Part shown: piece after piece, positions 8,765 through 16,865 of the stretch
Position numbering within the stretch: position 1 is the stretch's first letter
How the letters are laid out: each line of letters begins with the position of its first letter
NCBI GenBank assembly: GCA_016716535.1
Contig: JADJWD010000005.1
Coordinates: 868,001 to 932,000, forward strand
DNA: 64,000 nucleotides
DNA from: Betaproteobacteria bacterium
Lineage (GTDB): Bacteria; Pseudomonadota; Gammaproteobacteria; Burkholderiales; Burkholderiaceae_C
Direction: 5' to 3'
The notes under the pieces: generated by a model
What the model was told of the DNA's origin: nothing
Seen by the model: only the letters and a program-made list of their open reading frames with translations
Database searches by the model: none
Made by a program: the position numbers and the translations under genes

Positions 8765-9063
8765 GCGCAGAGCAGTCGCCACAGCGTCACCGTCGCCACC
8801 GCCAGCCACAGCAACGGCCAGATGCGGAAGATGCGCCGCACGTAGAAGCGCATCGCGCTCGCCGGGCCGCGCATGAAGTCGTGGTAGGTGGCGGCCATCG
8901 CCAGCCCCGACAGCACGAAGAACATCGACACGCCGTAGATCCCCAGGCGCCCGAGCAGCGTGTCGGCCTCGGCCGGGCCCAGCTTCCACAGCGTCAGGTG
9001 GTACAGCGCGATGGACAGGGCCAGCAGGCCGCGCGGCCAGTCGAGCGACTCGAGGCGGTTCAT
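8761..9063 (-). pseudogene. Truncated acyltransferase-3 family protein (N-terminal third only)
   Basis: The 100-residue frame starts MNRLESLDWPRGLLALSIALYHL and continues with FFVLSGLAMA and YVRRIFRIWPLLWLA. This matches the first three or so membrane segments and the conserved RRIxRIxP stretch of the acyltransferase-3 (OafA/NodX-like) family. Full proteins are around 350 residues; here the frame stops right after the R-rich motif and the wzy-like gene begins in a four-base overlap. The catalytic His of the family would be the one in LYHL, which is present, but most of the membrane domain is missing. It is either a decayed remnant that keeps its place in a coupled operon, or a small protein with a new role. 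Translation appears intact. Confidence 0.65.
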
Positions 9064-10427
9064 GGCGCGGTGGTGGCCGGCGAGGCCCGTTGGCCGCTGG
9101 CGGCGCGCGCGGATGGTTCGCCCCGTGTCCCGACTGCTGAAGGCGCGGCAGCGCGCCGCGACTCGGCGACGAGTTCGCCGATGAGCTCGTCGACGGTGAG
9201 GATGGTCTCGCTGTCGTCGAACGCGATCTCCGGGTGGATCAGGCGCCCGCGCAGCAGCACCTTGCGCCCCTGGAACGCCGGGTCGATCTGGCAGGTGGAG
9301 AAGAAGGACGCGAAGACGGTGCCCTGGCGGGCGTTGACGTCCGCCACGTCCGCGAGGAGCCGGAAGCCCGCCGGGGCGGCGGTGCCGCGCCGGTTCGGAT
9401 GCGGCTTGTAGTGCAGTTCGAGGCCGGGTATCCCGGCCAGTTCTTGGCGCAGGCGTTCGAGCGCGACCGCCTCGTTCTCGGCGATGAGCTCGCCCGAGCC
9501 AGCGAAGGTCTGGCCGAGAAAGACCAGGCGCACCTGCGCGTCGGCCGGGGCGTGGCCGGCGCGCGGGGCAGCGCTGCCGCCGCGCGGGTTCAACCGGCGA
9601 ATCGCATAGCGGCACGGGCGCGTCGCGTGGTAGTACTCCGGCTGCCTCTGCGTCAGGACGTTGAACTCCTGGTACGCGTGCATCGGCAGGTACTTGCCGA
9701 CGCCGTGGGCGCTGTTGACCACGCGCACCGGGCGGCGCGCCAGCGCGCGCGTGAAGTCGAGGCTGCCGATGTCGAACTCGTCGGACAACTGCACGGTGGT
9801 GACACCCAGCGCCAGCACCTGGCGGGCGTGCAGCAGCTGCGCCCGCGCCTCCAGCCGCATCAGCGTGCGCACGTCGCGCCGCCACAGGAAGCGCGCCAGG
9901 TCGAGCGGCCGGTAGGCATGCCCGGCGAGCTTGAAGGCGTGCCCCGTGCGGCGCAGGAAGCGCAGGTAGCGCCACTGCCGCATCGCGTTGATAGGGAACG
10001 GGTACACCGCGCGCACGACGCCCGCTTCGTCGGGGTCGAACACCAGCTCGATGTCGTCGACATAGGCCTTGCGGTAGGTGTGCGTGCCGCGCCGGCGGAT
10101 GCCCCGGTCGGCGGCGCGCCCGACGAGCGCGAACAGCCAATGCGCCAGCACCTTGGCCAGCACCACGGCCACCTGCCTGGCGCGCAGCCGCTGCCGGTAG
10201 ACGTCGGGCAGCGGCCCCGGCTCGGCGGCGTGCCCGGCGAGATACGCCTGCGGCGCCTCGGCGAAGCAGCGCGCCTCGGCGGCGTAGAAGTCGCTGGCGT
10301 AACGATGCGACCAGTTCACCCGCCGGTGCAGGTGGTAGCGGCCCTCGCCGAAGCGCGCGGCGGCGGCGAGCAGGCGCGCCGCGAACGCGGCCGACTCGCG
10401 CAGCAGCGGGATCTCGGTCGTGCTCAT
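9060..10427 (-). CDS. Putative GT-B glycosyltransferase, candidate nonulosonate (sialyl-type) transferase
   Basis: A 455-residue protein without an obvious close family. Seen: an N-terminal half with SDEFDIG at 215-221 and SAHGVGKYLPMH at 239-250, then a second-domain start LVFLGQTF (301-308), an HP motif YKPHP (340-344) and a Ser-Thr pair in FFSTCQID (375-382). The order of D/E-D/E, LGQ strand, HP and S/T motifs is that of GT-B bacterial sialyl- and polysialyltransferases and of capsule glycerol-phosphate-type transferases. It is the only transferase-like gene in a block that makes CMP-legionaminic acid, so a role in transferring that sugar is an inference. The start ATG lies 25 bases after the flippase stop; the 3' end overlaps the acyltransferase fragment by four bases. 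Confidence 0.55.
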   Translation of the reverse strand: MSTTEIPLLRESAAFAARLLAAAARFGEGRYHLHRRVNWSHRYASDFYAAEARCFAEAPQAYLAGHAAEPGPLPDVYRQRLRARQVAVVLAKVLAHWLFALVGRAADRGIRRRGTHTYRKAYVDDIELVFDPDEAGVVRAVYPFPINAMRQWRYLRFLRRTGHAFKLAGHAYRPLDLARFLWRRDVRTLMRLEARAQLLHARQVLALGVTTVQLSDEFDIGSLDFTRALARRPVRVVNSAHGVGKYLPMHAYQEFNVLTQRQPEYYHATRPCRYAIRRLNPRGGSAAPRAGHAPADAQVRLVFLGQTFAGSGELIAENEAVALERLRQELAGIPGLELHYKPHPNRRGTAAPAGFRLLADVADVNARQGTVFASFFSTCQIDPAFQGRKVLLRGRLIHPEIAFDDSETILTVDELIGELVAESRRAAAPSAVGTRGEPSARAASGQRASPATTAP

Positions 10428-10452
10428 CGCAGCGGCAGCCTTCGCATCGCCT

Positions 10453-11706
10453 TCAGCGGCGCAGGCGCCAGGGCATCGGCACCGATGCCGCGGCCACCCC
10501 CCACACCAGCAGCAGCAGCAGCGCGTTGTTGATCGTGAACGAGACGGCGGCGCCGACCAGCCCCCACTGCGACGTGAGCAGGGTCGACACGCCGACACCG
10601 ACCACCGCCACCGTGCTCGAGGTGGCCGACAGCCGCCCGGTGCGCTCTGCGAAGAAGAGGTAGTTCACCACCGCGTAGTACATGCCTTGCAGCACGAAGC
10701 CGGCGACCATCCACGGCACCAGCGGCCGCGCCTCGGCATAGGCCGCACCGACCAAGCGCTCGAACAGGAGCCAGGCGGCCGCGGCCAGCACCACGCCGAC
10801 CAGCGCTAGGGCCACGAACAACCCGTACGTGCGGCGCACGATCATGCGGCGAACCGCCTCGTCGTTGCGGGCGAGCTGGCGGAACAGCCACGGCGCGAGC
10901 GCCTTGTTCAGCGGCTCGACGAGCGCGATCATGACCATGCCGATCTGCATCGCCGCCATGTACAGGCCGAGGCTCGGCGCGCCGAGCAGCGAGGAGACGA
11001 CCATGCGGTCGAGGTAGGTGATGGCGGTGCCGGCGGCCACGTGCGGCAGCATCGGCGCGCCGAAAGCGAGCAGGGCGCGCAGGCGTGGCGCGCTCAACAC
11101 CGCAGGCCCGACGTGGCCGTGGCGCCAGGCCGCGGCGAGGCCGAATGCGGCGCTGGCCAGCATCGCCGCGGTGTACGAGGTGGTGCGGGCACCGGCGTCG
11201 GGCTGCAGCAGCCGCAGCAGCGCCAGGCACAGGCCGAGCTCGACCGCGCCCTGGATGAGCCGCGCGCCGAGGTAGTGCAGCGGCCGGTCCGACGACTGGA
11301 ACAAGGCCAGGCAGACGCCATTGACGCTGAGCGCGAGCGCCGCCGCCACGGCGAGCGCAGCGGCCGCCGCGGAGAGCTCCAGGTAGCGCGCCAGCGGCCC
11401 CTGCAGCACCAGCACCGCGAGCAACGCCACCGCATGCGCGGCCACCACCAGCAGCAGCGCCGCCGACACCAGACGACGCAGCTCTTCGCGGTCGACCTTG
11501 AAGTAGCGCACCGAGACCAGGCCATGCACGCTGAGGCCCGCGGCGTTGGCGACGATCGCCGCCAGCATCAGGAAGGCGGTGACCTGGCCGAACTCGGCCG
11601 GGCTGAGCGTGCGCGTGAGCACCGGCAGCAGCACGAACGGCGTCGCGCCTGCGACCGCGAAGGCGCAGGCGTAGATCAGGACCGACCGGCCGAGCTGCCG
11701 CGACAT
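10453..11706 (-). CDS. wzx: Wzx-type polysaccharide flippase
   Basis: A 417-residue integral membrane protein of the MATE/Wzx superfamily, predicted to move undecaprenyl-diphosphate-linked repeat units across the inner membrane. Seen: about twelve hydrophobic segments, an N-terminal TPFVLLPVLTRTLSPAEFG stretch (the PxLxRxLxPxxfG signature of flippases) and a second-half LGAPSLGLYMAAMQIG segment that mirrors it. The ATG shares one base with the hisH-2 stop (TGATG), a translational-coupling arrangement. It is the flippase for the Wzx/Wzy system completed by the Wzy-like gene and the Wzz and Wza homologues in the same block. Confidence 0.88.
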   Translation of the reverse strand: MSRQLGRSVLIYACAFAVAGATPFVLLPVLTRTLSPAEFGQVTAFLMLAAIVANAAGLSVHGLVSVRYFKVDREELRRLVSAALLLVVAAHAVALLAVLVLQGPLARYLELSAAAAALAVAAALALSVNGVCLALFQSSDRPLHYLGARLIQGAVELGLCLALLRLLQPDAGARTTSYTAAMLASAAFGLAAAWRHGHVGPAVLSAPRLRALLAFGAPMLPHVAAGTAITYLDRMVVSSLLGAPSLGLYMAAMQIGMVMIALVEPLNKALAPWLFRQLARNDEAVRRMIVRRTYGLFVALALVGVVLAAAAWLLFERLVGAAYAEARPLVPWMVAGFVLQGMYYAVVNYLFFAERTGRLSATSSTVAVVGVGVSTLLTSQWGLVGAAVSFTINNALLLLLVWGVAAASVPMPWRLRR

Positions 11707-12380
11707 CAGCCATGCGCAACGAAGGCCCGAAGGATGTCGAGGCCGACGCGGCCGCTCTTCTCGGGGTGGAACTGGAACCCCGTGACGTTGCCGCGCCGCA
11801 CCGCTGCGGTGACGCGGTGGCCGCCGAAGTCGTAGGTGGCGAGCAGGTGCGCGGGATCGTCGGGCAGGAAGTGGAACGAGTGCACGAGATAGACGGCGTC
11901 GCCCGGCTGGTGGGCGGCGAGGCTGCCGCGCTCGCCGGCGGCTGCTGCGCCGGTCGCTCCCGCGGCCCGCGGCGCGATGTCGATCGGCGTCCAGCCGATG
12001 TAGGGCACCTTCTGCGGCTGCCCGGCGGTCGAGGTGCGCGGGATCGGCACGACACGGCCGGCGATGATGTCCAGGCCGGCGTGGGTGCCGAACTCCTCGC
12101 TCTGCGTGGCCAGCATCTGCATGCCCAGGCAGATGCCCAGCAGCGGCCGCCCCGAGCGGGCGTGCTCGCGCACGGCCTCGGCGAGGCCGCGTTCGCGCAG
12201 CCCCGCCATGCCGTCGGCGAAGGCGCCGACGCCGGGCAGCACGAGGTGGTGCGCAGCGCGCACGCCGGCGGCATCGGTGGCCAGGCGCACCTCGGCGCCG
12301 CACGACTCGAGTGCGCGCTGCACGCTGTAGAGGTTGCCGATGCCGTAGTCGACGACGGTGACCTGGGTGGTGGCGGCCAT
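11706..12380 (-). CDS. hisH: HisH-like glutaminase subunit, module 2
   Basis: A 224-residue class I glutaminase, a second copy with clear differences from the first. Catalytic residues are intact: Cys84 in LGICLGMQML and His205/Glu207 in QFHPEKSG. It is longer than copy 1 by about 20 residues, mainly through an Ala-rich insertion after IGWTPIDI (residues about 139-155). The start ATG shares one base with the hisF-2 stop and the stop shares one base with the wzx start. Together with hisF-2 and the second amidotransferase it forms another complete ammonia-delivering module, so this locus can in principle introduce two kinds of amidine group. Confidence 0.92.
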   Translation of the reverse strand: MAATTQVTVVDYGIGNLYSVQRALESCGAEVRLATDAAGVRAAHHLVLPGVGAFADGMAGLRERGLAEAVREHARSGRPLLGICLGMQMLATQSEEFGTHAGLDIIAGRVVPIPRTSTAGQPQKVPYIGWTPIDIAPRAAGATGAAAAGERGSLAAHQPGDAVYLVHSFHFLPDDPAHLLATYDFGGHRVTAAVRRGNVTGFQFHPEKSGRVGLDILRAFVAHG

Positions 12381-13138
12381 CAGACCTCCCGCATCGCGAT
12401 GCCGGCGCCGCGCGCGGCGCTGCGCACCGCGGCCAGCGTCGTGCGCTCGTGGTGCAGCGCGTCGGCGATCGCCACCGCGTCGGCGCCGGCCCGAACCACG
12501 TCGCGCAGATGCTCGTCGCTGCCGAAGCCACCGCTGGCGATCACCGGCACCGGCACCGCGGCGGCGATGGCGCGCGTCAGCTCGGTGTCGAAGCCCTTGC
12601 GCGTGCCCTCGCGATCGATCGACGTGACCAGCACTTCGCCGGCGCCGAGCTCGACGCCGCGCCGCGCCCACTCGATGGCGTCGACGCCGCTGCGCTCGCG
12701 GCCGCAGTCGGTGTAGACCTCCCAGCGTCCCGGCGCCTGCTGCTTGGCCTCGATCGACAGCACCATGCACTGCGAGCCGAAGCGGCGCGACACGTCGGAG
12801 ACCAGCTCGGGCCGGCGCACCGCGGCGGTGTTGATCGCCACCTTGTCGGCGCCGGCGCGCAGCAGGTCGCGCACGTCGTCGACGCCGCGGATGCCGCCGC
12901 CCACCGTCATCGGCACGAACACGTCGTGCGCGGCGCGGCGCACGATCTCGGTCAGCTTGCTGCGGCCGTAGAGGCTGGCGACGATGTCGATGTAGATCAG
13001 CTCGTCGGCGCCTTGCTCGTAGTAGCGGCGCGCGTACACCTGCGGGTCGCCGATGACGCGCAGCCCCTCCAGGTGCACGCCCTTGATCAGGTTGGGACCC
13101 TTGATGTCCAGCCGCGCGATGAGGCGCACGTTGTTCAC
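12380..13138 (-). CDS. hisF: HisF-like amidotransferase subunit, module 2
   Basis: A 252-residue HisF-family barrel starting at GTG 13138, four bases after the amidotransferase-2 stop. Aligned from the N-terminus with Thermotoga HisF it keeps the first catalytic Asp (D11 in LIARLDIKG), but the second, position 130, is Glu (VLSIEAK). Copy 1 has Leu11 and Asp130. Phosphate-binding Gly motifs remain (TVGGGI at 78-83, VIASGGFGS near 199-207). The second loss again argues for a non-histidine role, consistent with the neighbouring sugar amidotransferase and glutaminase. The divergence between the two HisF copies is large, so they are not a recent duplication. Confidence 0.9.
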   Translation of the reverse strand: MNNVRLIARLDIKGPNLIKGVHLEGLRVIGDPQVYARRYYEQGADELIYIDIVASLYGRSKLTEIVRRAAHDVFVPMTVGGGIRGVDDVRDLLRAGADKVAINTAAVRRPELVSDVSRRFGSQCMVLSIEAKQQAPGRWEVYTDCGRERSGVDAIEWARRGVELGAGEVLVTSIDREGTRKGFDTELTRAIAAAVPVPVIASGGFGSDEHLRDVVRAGADAVAIADALHHERTTLAAVRSAARGAGIAMREV

Positions 13139-13142
13139 GCCG

Positions 13143-14471
13143 TCATTCCTCGCCGTGCCAGACGGCGTGGCGCAGCCGCCATTGGCCGCCCTCGTGCTGC
13201 CACAGGTGCGGGCTGCGGAACGAGTCGGCCAGGTTGTCGAAGTAGGCGCGGTCCATCAGCGGCTGCTCGAACATCTTCGAGGCCTCGGGGAACTCCTTCG
13301 CTGGGATGCTGAGGTAGCGGAAGATCTCCTCGGCGAAACGCTCGGGGAACTCGCCGTCGAAGCGCCGTGCCAGCGCCACGCCTTCCTCGCGCAGGATGTC
13401 GCGCGAGCGGATCTCCTGCGCCGCGTCGTAGGTGGCGCGGCCGATGCCGAACTTGATGAACGTCGTGTAGTAGTGGAAGTCGTCGATGCGGTCGTCGATG
13501 CTGTTGTACTTGCTGTAGGTGCCGGGCGTGCGCTCGGGCGAGGCCTGGAAGCCGCCGTGCTCCACCGCGTAGTAGTAGCAGCTCTGCGGGTGCCACTTCA
13601 GGTAGTAGCCGAGGTAGTGCACCTCGACCTTCTGGCGCTCGATCTCGGCCGGGTCGGCCGGCAGGTACGGCTGCAGTTCGTGCGCGTCGACGCCGAAGTC
13701 TTCCTGCAGCGAAGCCAGCGACGTGCCGCCGAGGTAGATGTTCGCCTTGTCGGCGGCGGTGAAGTAGGACCAGTCGCGCTTGGCCGACTGCGTGTCGGCG
13801 ATCGGGTTGCCGTACTCGGCCTCGTTCTCGCCGTAGAAGACGAGCGGAATCTTGTGCAGCAGCGCCATCTTCGGGGCCAGCGACTTCTGGCCGAAGATGA
13901 AAGGCTGGAACGGGTGGAACAGGTTCTCCACCGCCAGCCGCGTCACCAGCCGGTGCACGCGGCCGTTGGGCGTGCACAGGAAGTTGTCGAAGCCGGCGTG
14001 GATCCAGGCCTGGAAGTTCTTCCAGCCCCACTCGGTGTAGACGTGCGGCGCCCAGGTCACGGTCAGTGGGTGCATGCCGTACTTGTTCTTCAGCACGTGC
14101 GCGGCGTAGAAGCTGTCCTTGCCGCCGGAGCCCGGCACCAGGCAGTCGTAGCTGCCGTCGCTGCTGCGATGGCGGTTGCACAGATCCACCAGGCGCCGCT
14201 CGCGCTCGGCCCAGTCGATGCTGCCGTGCTTCTGCTCGGCCATGCGGCAGGCGTCGCAGATGCCTTCGGCGTCGAAGTTGATCGTCGCCTTCTTGCTGTC
14301 CTTCGTGTGCGCGTACTCGACGGCCGAGTTGGGCCGCTGGTTCGAGATGACGCAGCGGCGGCAGAAGCCCACGTGCAGCGGCAGCCCGTAGCGGGCGCTG
14401 TCGGGCGTGTCGGTCTGGAAGGGGCGCAGGTCGACGTCGCGGCGGCGCGGGTACAGGGGAGGGCGGCTCAT
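13143..14471 (-). CDS. N-acetyl sugar amidotransferase, module 2
   Basis: A 442-residue member of the same broad PP-loop family as the module-1 enzyme but longer and clearly different. Seen: CRRC (37-40) and CDAC (72-75), probable zinc ligands, and PP-loop SGGKDS at 115-120. The C-terminal part is rich in aromatic residues (LKWHPQSCYYYAVEH, DDFHYYTTFIKFGIGR). A good ribosome binding site (GAGGAAA) lies between the legF stop and this start, 8 bases apart. Adjacent to the legionaminic-acid genes, it is the better candidate for making an acetamidino-legionaminic acid (as in PseA/Ptm systems of Campylobacter); that assignment is an inference from position. Confidence 0.9.
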   Translation of the reverse strand: MSRPPLYPRRRDVDLRPFQTDTPDSARYGLPLHVGFCRRCVISNQRPNSAVEYAHTKDSKKATINFDAEGICDACRMAEQKHGSIDWAERERRLVDLCNRHRSSDGSYDCLVPGSGGKDSFYAAHVLKNKYGMHPLTVTWAPHVYTEWGWKNFQAWIHAGFDNFLCTPNGRVHRLVTRLAVENLFHPFQPFIFGQKSLAPKMALLHKIPLVFYGENEAEYGNPIADTQSAKRDWSYFTAADKANIYLGGTSLASLQEDFGVDAHELQPYLPADPAEIERQKVEVHYLGYYLKWHPQSCYYYAVEHGGFQASPERTPGTYSKYNSIDDRIDDFHYYTTFIKFGIGRATYDAAQEIRSRDILREEGVALARRFDGEFPERFAEEIFRYLSIPAKEFPEASKMFEQPLMDRAYFDNLADSFRSPHLWQHEGGQWRLRHAVWHGEE

Positions 14472-14479
14472 CGTTTTCC

Positions 14480-15160
14480 TCAGGAGACCAGGCGGACGAA
14501 GGTTTCGAAATCGGCCGCCGTGTCGATGTCCAGCGACCGCTCGGCGGGCATCGGGTAGCCGACCGTGCCCGCGGCGACGAAGCTGCGCTCGCGGCGCAGC
14601 CAGTCGCAGCGGGCGACGTAGACGGCCCCGTTGAGCACCACCACCGGCGGCAGGTCCTGCCGGCGTGCAGCACGCTCGGCAACCGGCAGCAGGGGCGCCA
14701 GTTCGGCGCGCTCGTTCATGCGGAACATCCAGTACGGGCTCTGCTCGGCGGCCGTCACTGAGACACAGGCCGGCGCGCCGTGCTGCACGAGCATGCGGCA
14801 GGCGGCGTCGATGTCGGCGGCGCTGCGCAGCGGCGAAGTGGGCTGCAACAGCACGACGAGGTCGTGCGGCGGCAACTGGTCCAGCGCGTGCAGCACGACG
14901 TCGATCGAGGCCGCCTCGTCGGTGGCCAGCTCGCGCGGGCGGCGGAACGGCACCTCGCAGCCGCAGGCGCGCGCGACGCGCATGATCTCCTCGTCGTCGG
15001 AGGAAAGGACAACGCGGTCAATGCAGGCGGAGGCGCGCGCCGCCGCGACCGTGTAGTCGAGCAGCGGCCGACCTGCGGCGGGGCGGATGTTCTTGCCCGG
15101 CAGCCCCTTGGAGCCGCCGCGCGCCGGAACGATGGCCAGCACCGACAGGCCGTCGATCAC
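14480..15160 (-). CDS. legF: CMP-legionaminic acid synthetase (NeuA/LegF family)
   Basis: A 226-residue cytidylyltransferase that couples CTP to the nonulosonic acid. The signature IVPARGGSKGLPGKNI is at residues 10-25, followed by LLDYT and VLSSDDEEI, both typical of the CMP-sialate synthetase family. The start is GTG at 15160, overlapping the ptmE stop by four bases. It catalyses the last step of the pathway encoded by the seven genes from legB to legF. LegF, PseF and NeuA cannot be separated from motifs alone. The cassette context (LegB/LegC with a PtmE nucleotidyltransferase) favours LegF. Confidence 0.87.
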   Translation of the reverse strand: MIDGLSVLAIVPARGGSKGLPGKNIRPAAGRPLLDYTVAAARASACIDRVVLSSDDEEIMRVARACGCEVPFRRPRELATDEAASIDVVLHALDQLPPHDLVVLLQPTSPLRSAADIDAACRMLVQHGAPACVSVTAAEQSPYWMFRMNERAELAPLLPVAERAARRQDLPPVVVLNGAVYVARCDWLRRERSFVAAGTVGYPMPAERSLDIDTAADFETFVRLVS

Positions 15161-16206
15161 CGGAACACCTCGGCGAAGTCGAGGTTGGCGCGTTCGTAGT
15201 CGGGCAGGCGGCCGATGTCGAGCCAGTAGCTGCGCACGTGGTGGCAGCGGGCACGGCCGCCGCCGGCGATCAGCGACTCGAACAGCGCCGGCATGTCCAG
15301 CGGCTGCCCGCGCGGCACCAGCTCCAGCACGCGCGGCGACAGCACGTAGATGCCGGCGCTGACGACGAAGCGCTGCAGCGGCTTCTCCTCGATGGCGTCG
15401 ATGTGGCCGTCGCGTTCGCGCACGACGCCGAACGGCACCTGCATCTCGTAGGGGCGCACGGCCATCGTCGCGTCGGCGCCCGATTCGACGTGGCGCTCGA
15501 CCATCAGGCCGAAGTCCTCCTTGGTCAGCAGGTCGGCGTTGGTCACCACCAGCGGTGCCGAGGGCGCCTCGGGCAGCAGGCTCAGCGCGCCGGCGGTGCC
15601 GAGCGCCCGGTCTTCGCGCAGGTAGCGGATGTCCAGCCCGAGCGCGCTGCCGTCGCCGAAATGGGCCTCGATCTGCTCGGCGCGATAGTTCACCGCCAGG
15701 TAGATGCGCGCGAAGCCGTGCTCGGCGATCGCGCGCACGATGGTCTCCAGGAGCGGCCGCGAGCCGACGGGCAGCATCGGCTTTGGGGTGTCGCGGGTCA
15801 GGTCGCCCAAGCGCGTGCCCAGGCCGCCGGCCATGATGACGACCCAGTTGGCGCGCCGCGGCGTGTCGAAGAAGTCGACGAAGATCTCCAGGCCGACGAC
15901 CCGGCGCTCTTCATCGATCACCGGCATCTGGTGCAGGCCGCGCCGGCGCATCGTGGCCAGAATGGTGCTGCGGTCTTCGCCGGCGCGCGCGCAAACCGGG
16001 GCGAGGTGCATCGCGTGCACCACGGCATCGCCGAGCGCCACGCCCTTGAGCAGCGCGCGGCGGATGTCGCCGTCGCTCAGCGTGCCGAGCAGGCGCCGCT
16101 CGGCATCGACGACGAGCGCCATCTGGCTGCCGGTGCGGTCGATGACGGCTAGCGCCTCGTGCAGGCTCGCGTGCGGTCCGATCAGTACCTGTTCCCAGCT
16201 CTTCAC
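15157..16206 (-). CDS. ptmE: CBS-domain nucleotidyltransferase (PtmE-like)
   Basis: A 349-residue protein. Two CBS motifs occupy residues about 10-55 and 70-112; a sugar-phosphate nucleotidyltransferase follows with MAGGLGTRL (125-133) and TPKPMLPVGSRPLLE (140-154). This architecture is that of Campylobacter PtmE, which makes GDP-glucosamine from glucosamine-1-phosphate for the GDP-sugar legionaminic route. Its presence here indicates that the pathway starts from a GDP-linked rather than a UDP-linked sugar. The start is GTG at 16206, overlapping the legH stop by four bases. The CBS pair may sense an adenine nucleotide. PtmA and PtmF homologues are not seen in the window. Confidence 0.85.
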   Translation of the reverse strand: MKSWEQVLIGPHASLHEALAVIDRTGSQMALVVDAERRLLGTLSDGDIRRALLKGVALGDAVVHAMHLAPVCARAGEDRSTILATMRRRGLHQMPVIDEERRVVGLEIFVDFFDTPRRANWVVIMAGGLGTRLGDLTRDTPKPMLPVGSRPLLETIVRAIAEHGFARIYLAVNYRAEQIEAHFGDGSALGLDIRYLREDRALGTAGALSLLPEAPSAPLVVTNADLLTKEDFGLMVERHVESGADATMAVRPYEMQVPFGVVRERDGHIDAIEEKPLQRFVVSAGIYVLSPRVLELVPRGQPLDMPALFESLIAGGGRARCHHVRSYWLDIGRLPDYERANLDFAEVFR

Positions 16207-16865
16207 GCAAGGCTCCCCCGTCGTCGCGCCGGCACGCCGACCCAGGTGCCGCCGCTGCAATCGCGCACCACCGCCGCCCCCACGCCGATGACGGTCGACG
16301 CCGCGATGCGCAGTCCCTGGCGCACGACCGCGCCGGCGCCGACGTGCACACCGTCGCCGAGCACGACGCCGCCGCACAGCACGGCGCCCGGCGCGACATG
16401 GGCGAAGGCGCCGACGACCGAATCGTGCTCGACCACCGAGCGGGTATTGATGATGGCGCCGCGGCCGACGCGCGCGCCGGGCTGCACGACGCTGCCGGCC
16501 AGCAGTTGGGCGCTCTCGTCGACCGCTGCGCTCGGCGCGACAATGGCGCTCGGGTGCCGCACACCGAGGAAGATCCACCCTCGTGTCTCGAGCCGCCGCT
16601 GCACGGACTCGCGCCGGCCGGGCTCCCCGGCCGCGCGCACACCGCCGACGCCGCCGATGCCGTTGGCCAGGCGCAGTGCCTCGGGCACATGGCGCTCGAG
16701 GGTGCGGTCGCCACCGAGCACCGGCAAGCCGATGCAATGGCTGCCGTGGCGCGCCTCGTCTTCATCGATGAAGCCGAGCACCTGCACCCCGGTGGCCAGC
16801 AGCGCGTCGGCCACTACGCAGCCGTGGCCCCCGGCTCCGACGACGATCACCGGCCAGCCGCTCAC
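16203..16865 (-). CDS. legH: PglD/NeuD-family N-acetyltransferase
   Basis: A 220-residue acetyltransferase with an N-terminal Rossmann-like domain (VVGAGGHGCVVADALL) and a C-terminal left-handed beta-helix (hexapeptide repeats from about residue 115: VVQPGARVGRGAIINTRSVV, VGAFAHVAPGAVLCGG). This is the PglD/NeuD layout, in which acetyl-CoA acetylates the amino group introduced by an aminotransferase. In a legB-legC-legG-legI setting it should acetylate the 4-amino sugar made by LegC. The start is GTG at 16865, overlapping the legI stop. An insertion of Gly/Arg-rich sequence (residues about 70-92) is unusual but lies outside the catalytic coil. Confidence 0.86.
   Translation of the reverse strand: MSGWPVIVVGAGGHGCVVADALLATGVQVLGFIDEDEARHGSHCIGLPVLGGDRTLERHVPEALRLANGIGGVGGVRAAGEPGRRESVQRRLETRGWIFLGVRHPSAIVAPSAAVDESAQLLAGSVVQPGARVGRGAIINTRSVVEHDSVVGAFAHVAPGAVLCGGVVLGDGVHVGAGAVVRQGLRIAASTVIGVGAAVVRDCSGGTWVGVPARRRGSLA

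Noticed and set aside
5054..13138. Histidine biosynthesis genes
   Set aside because: hisH/hisF copies are paired with sugar amidotransferases, the HisF catalytic aspartates are lost and no other his gene is present.
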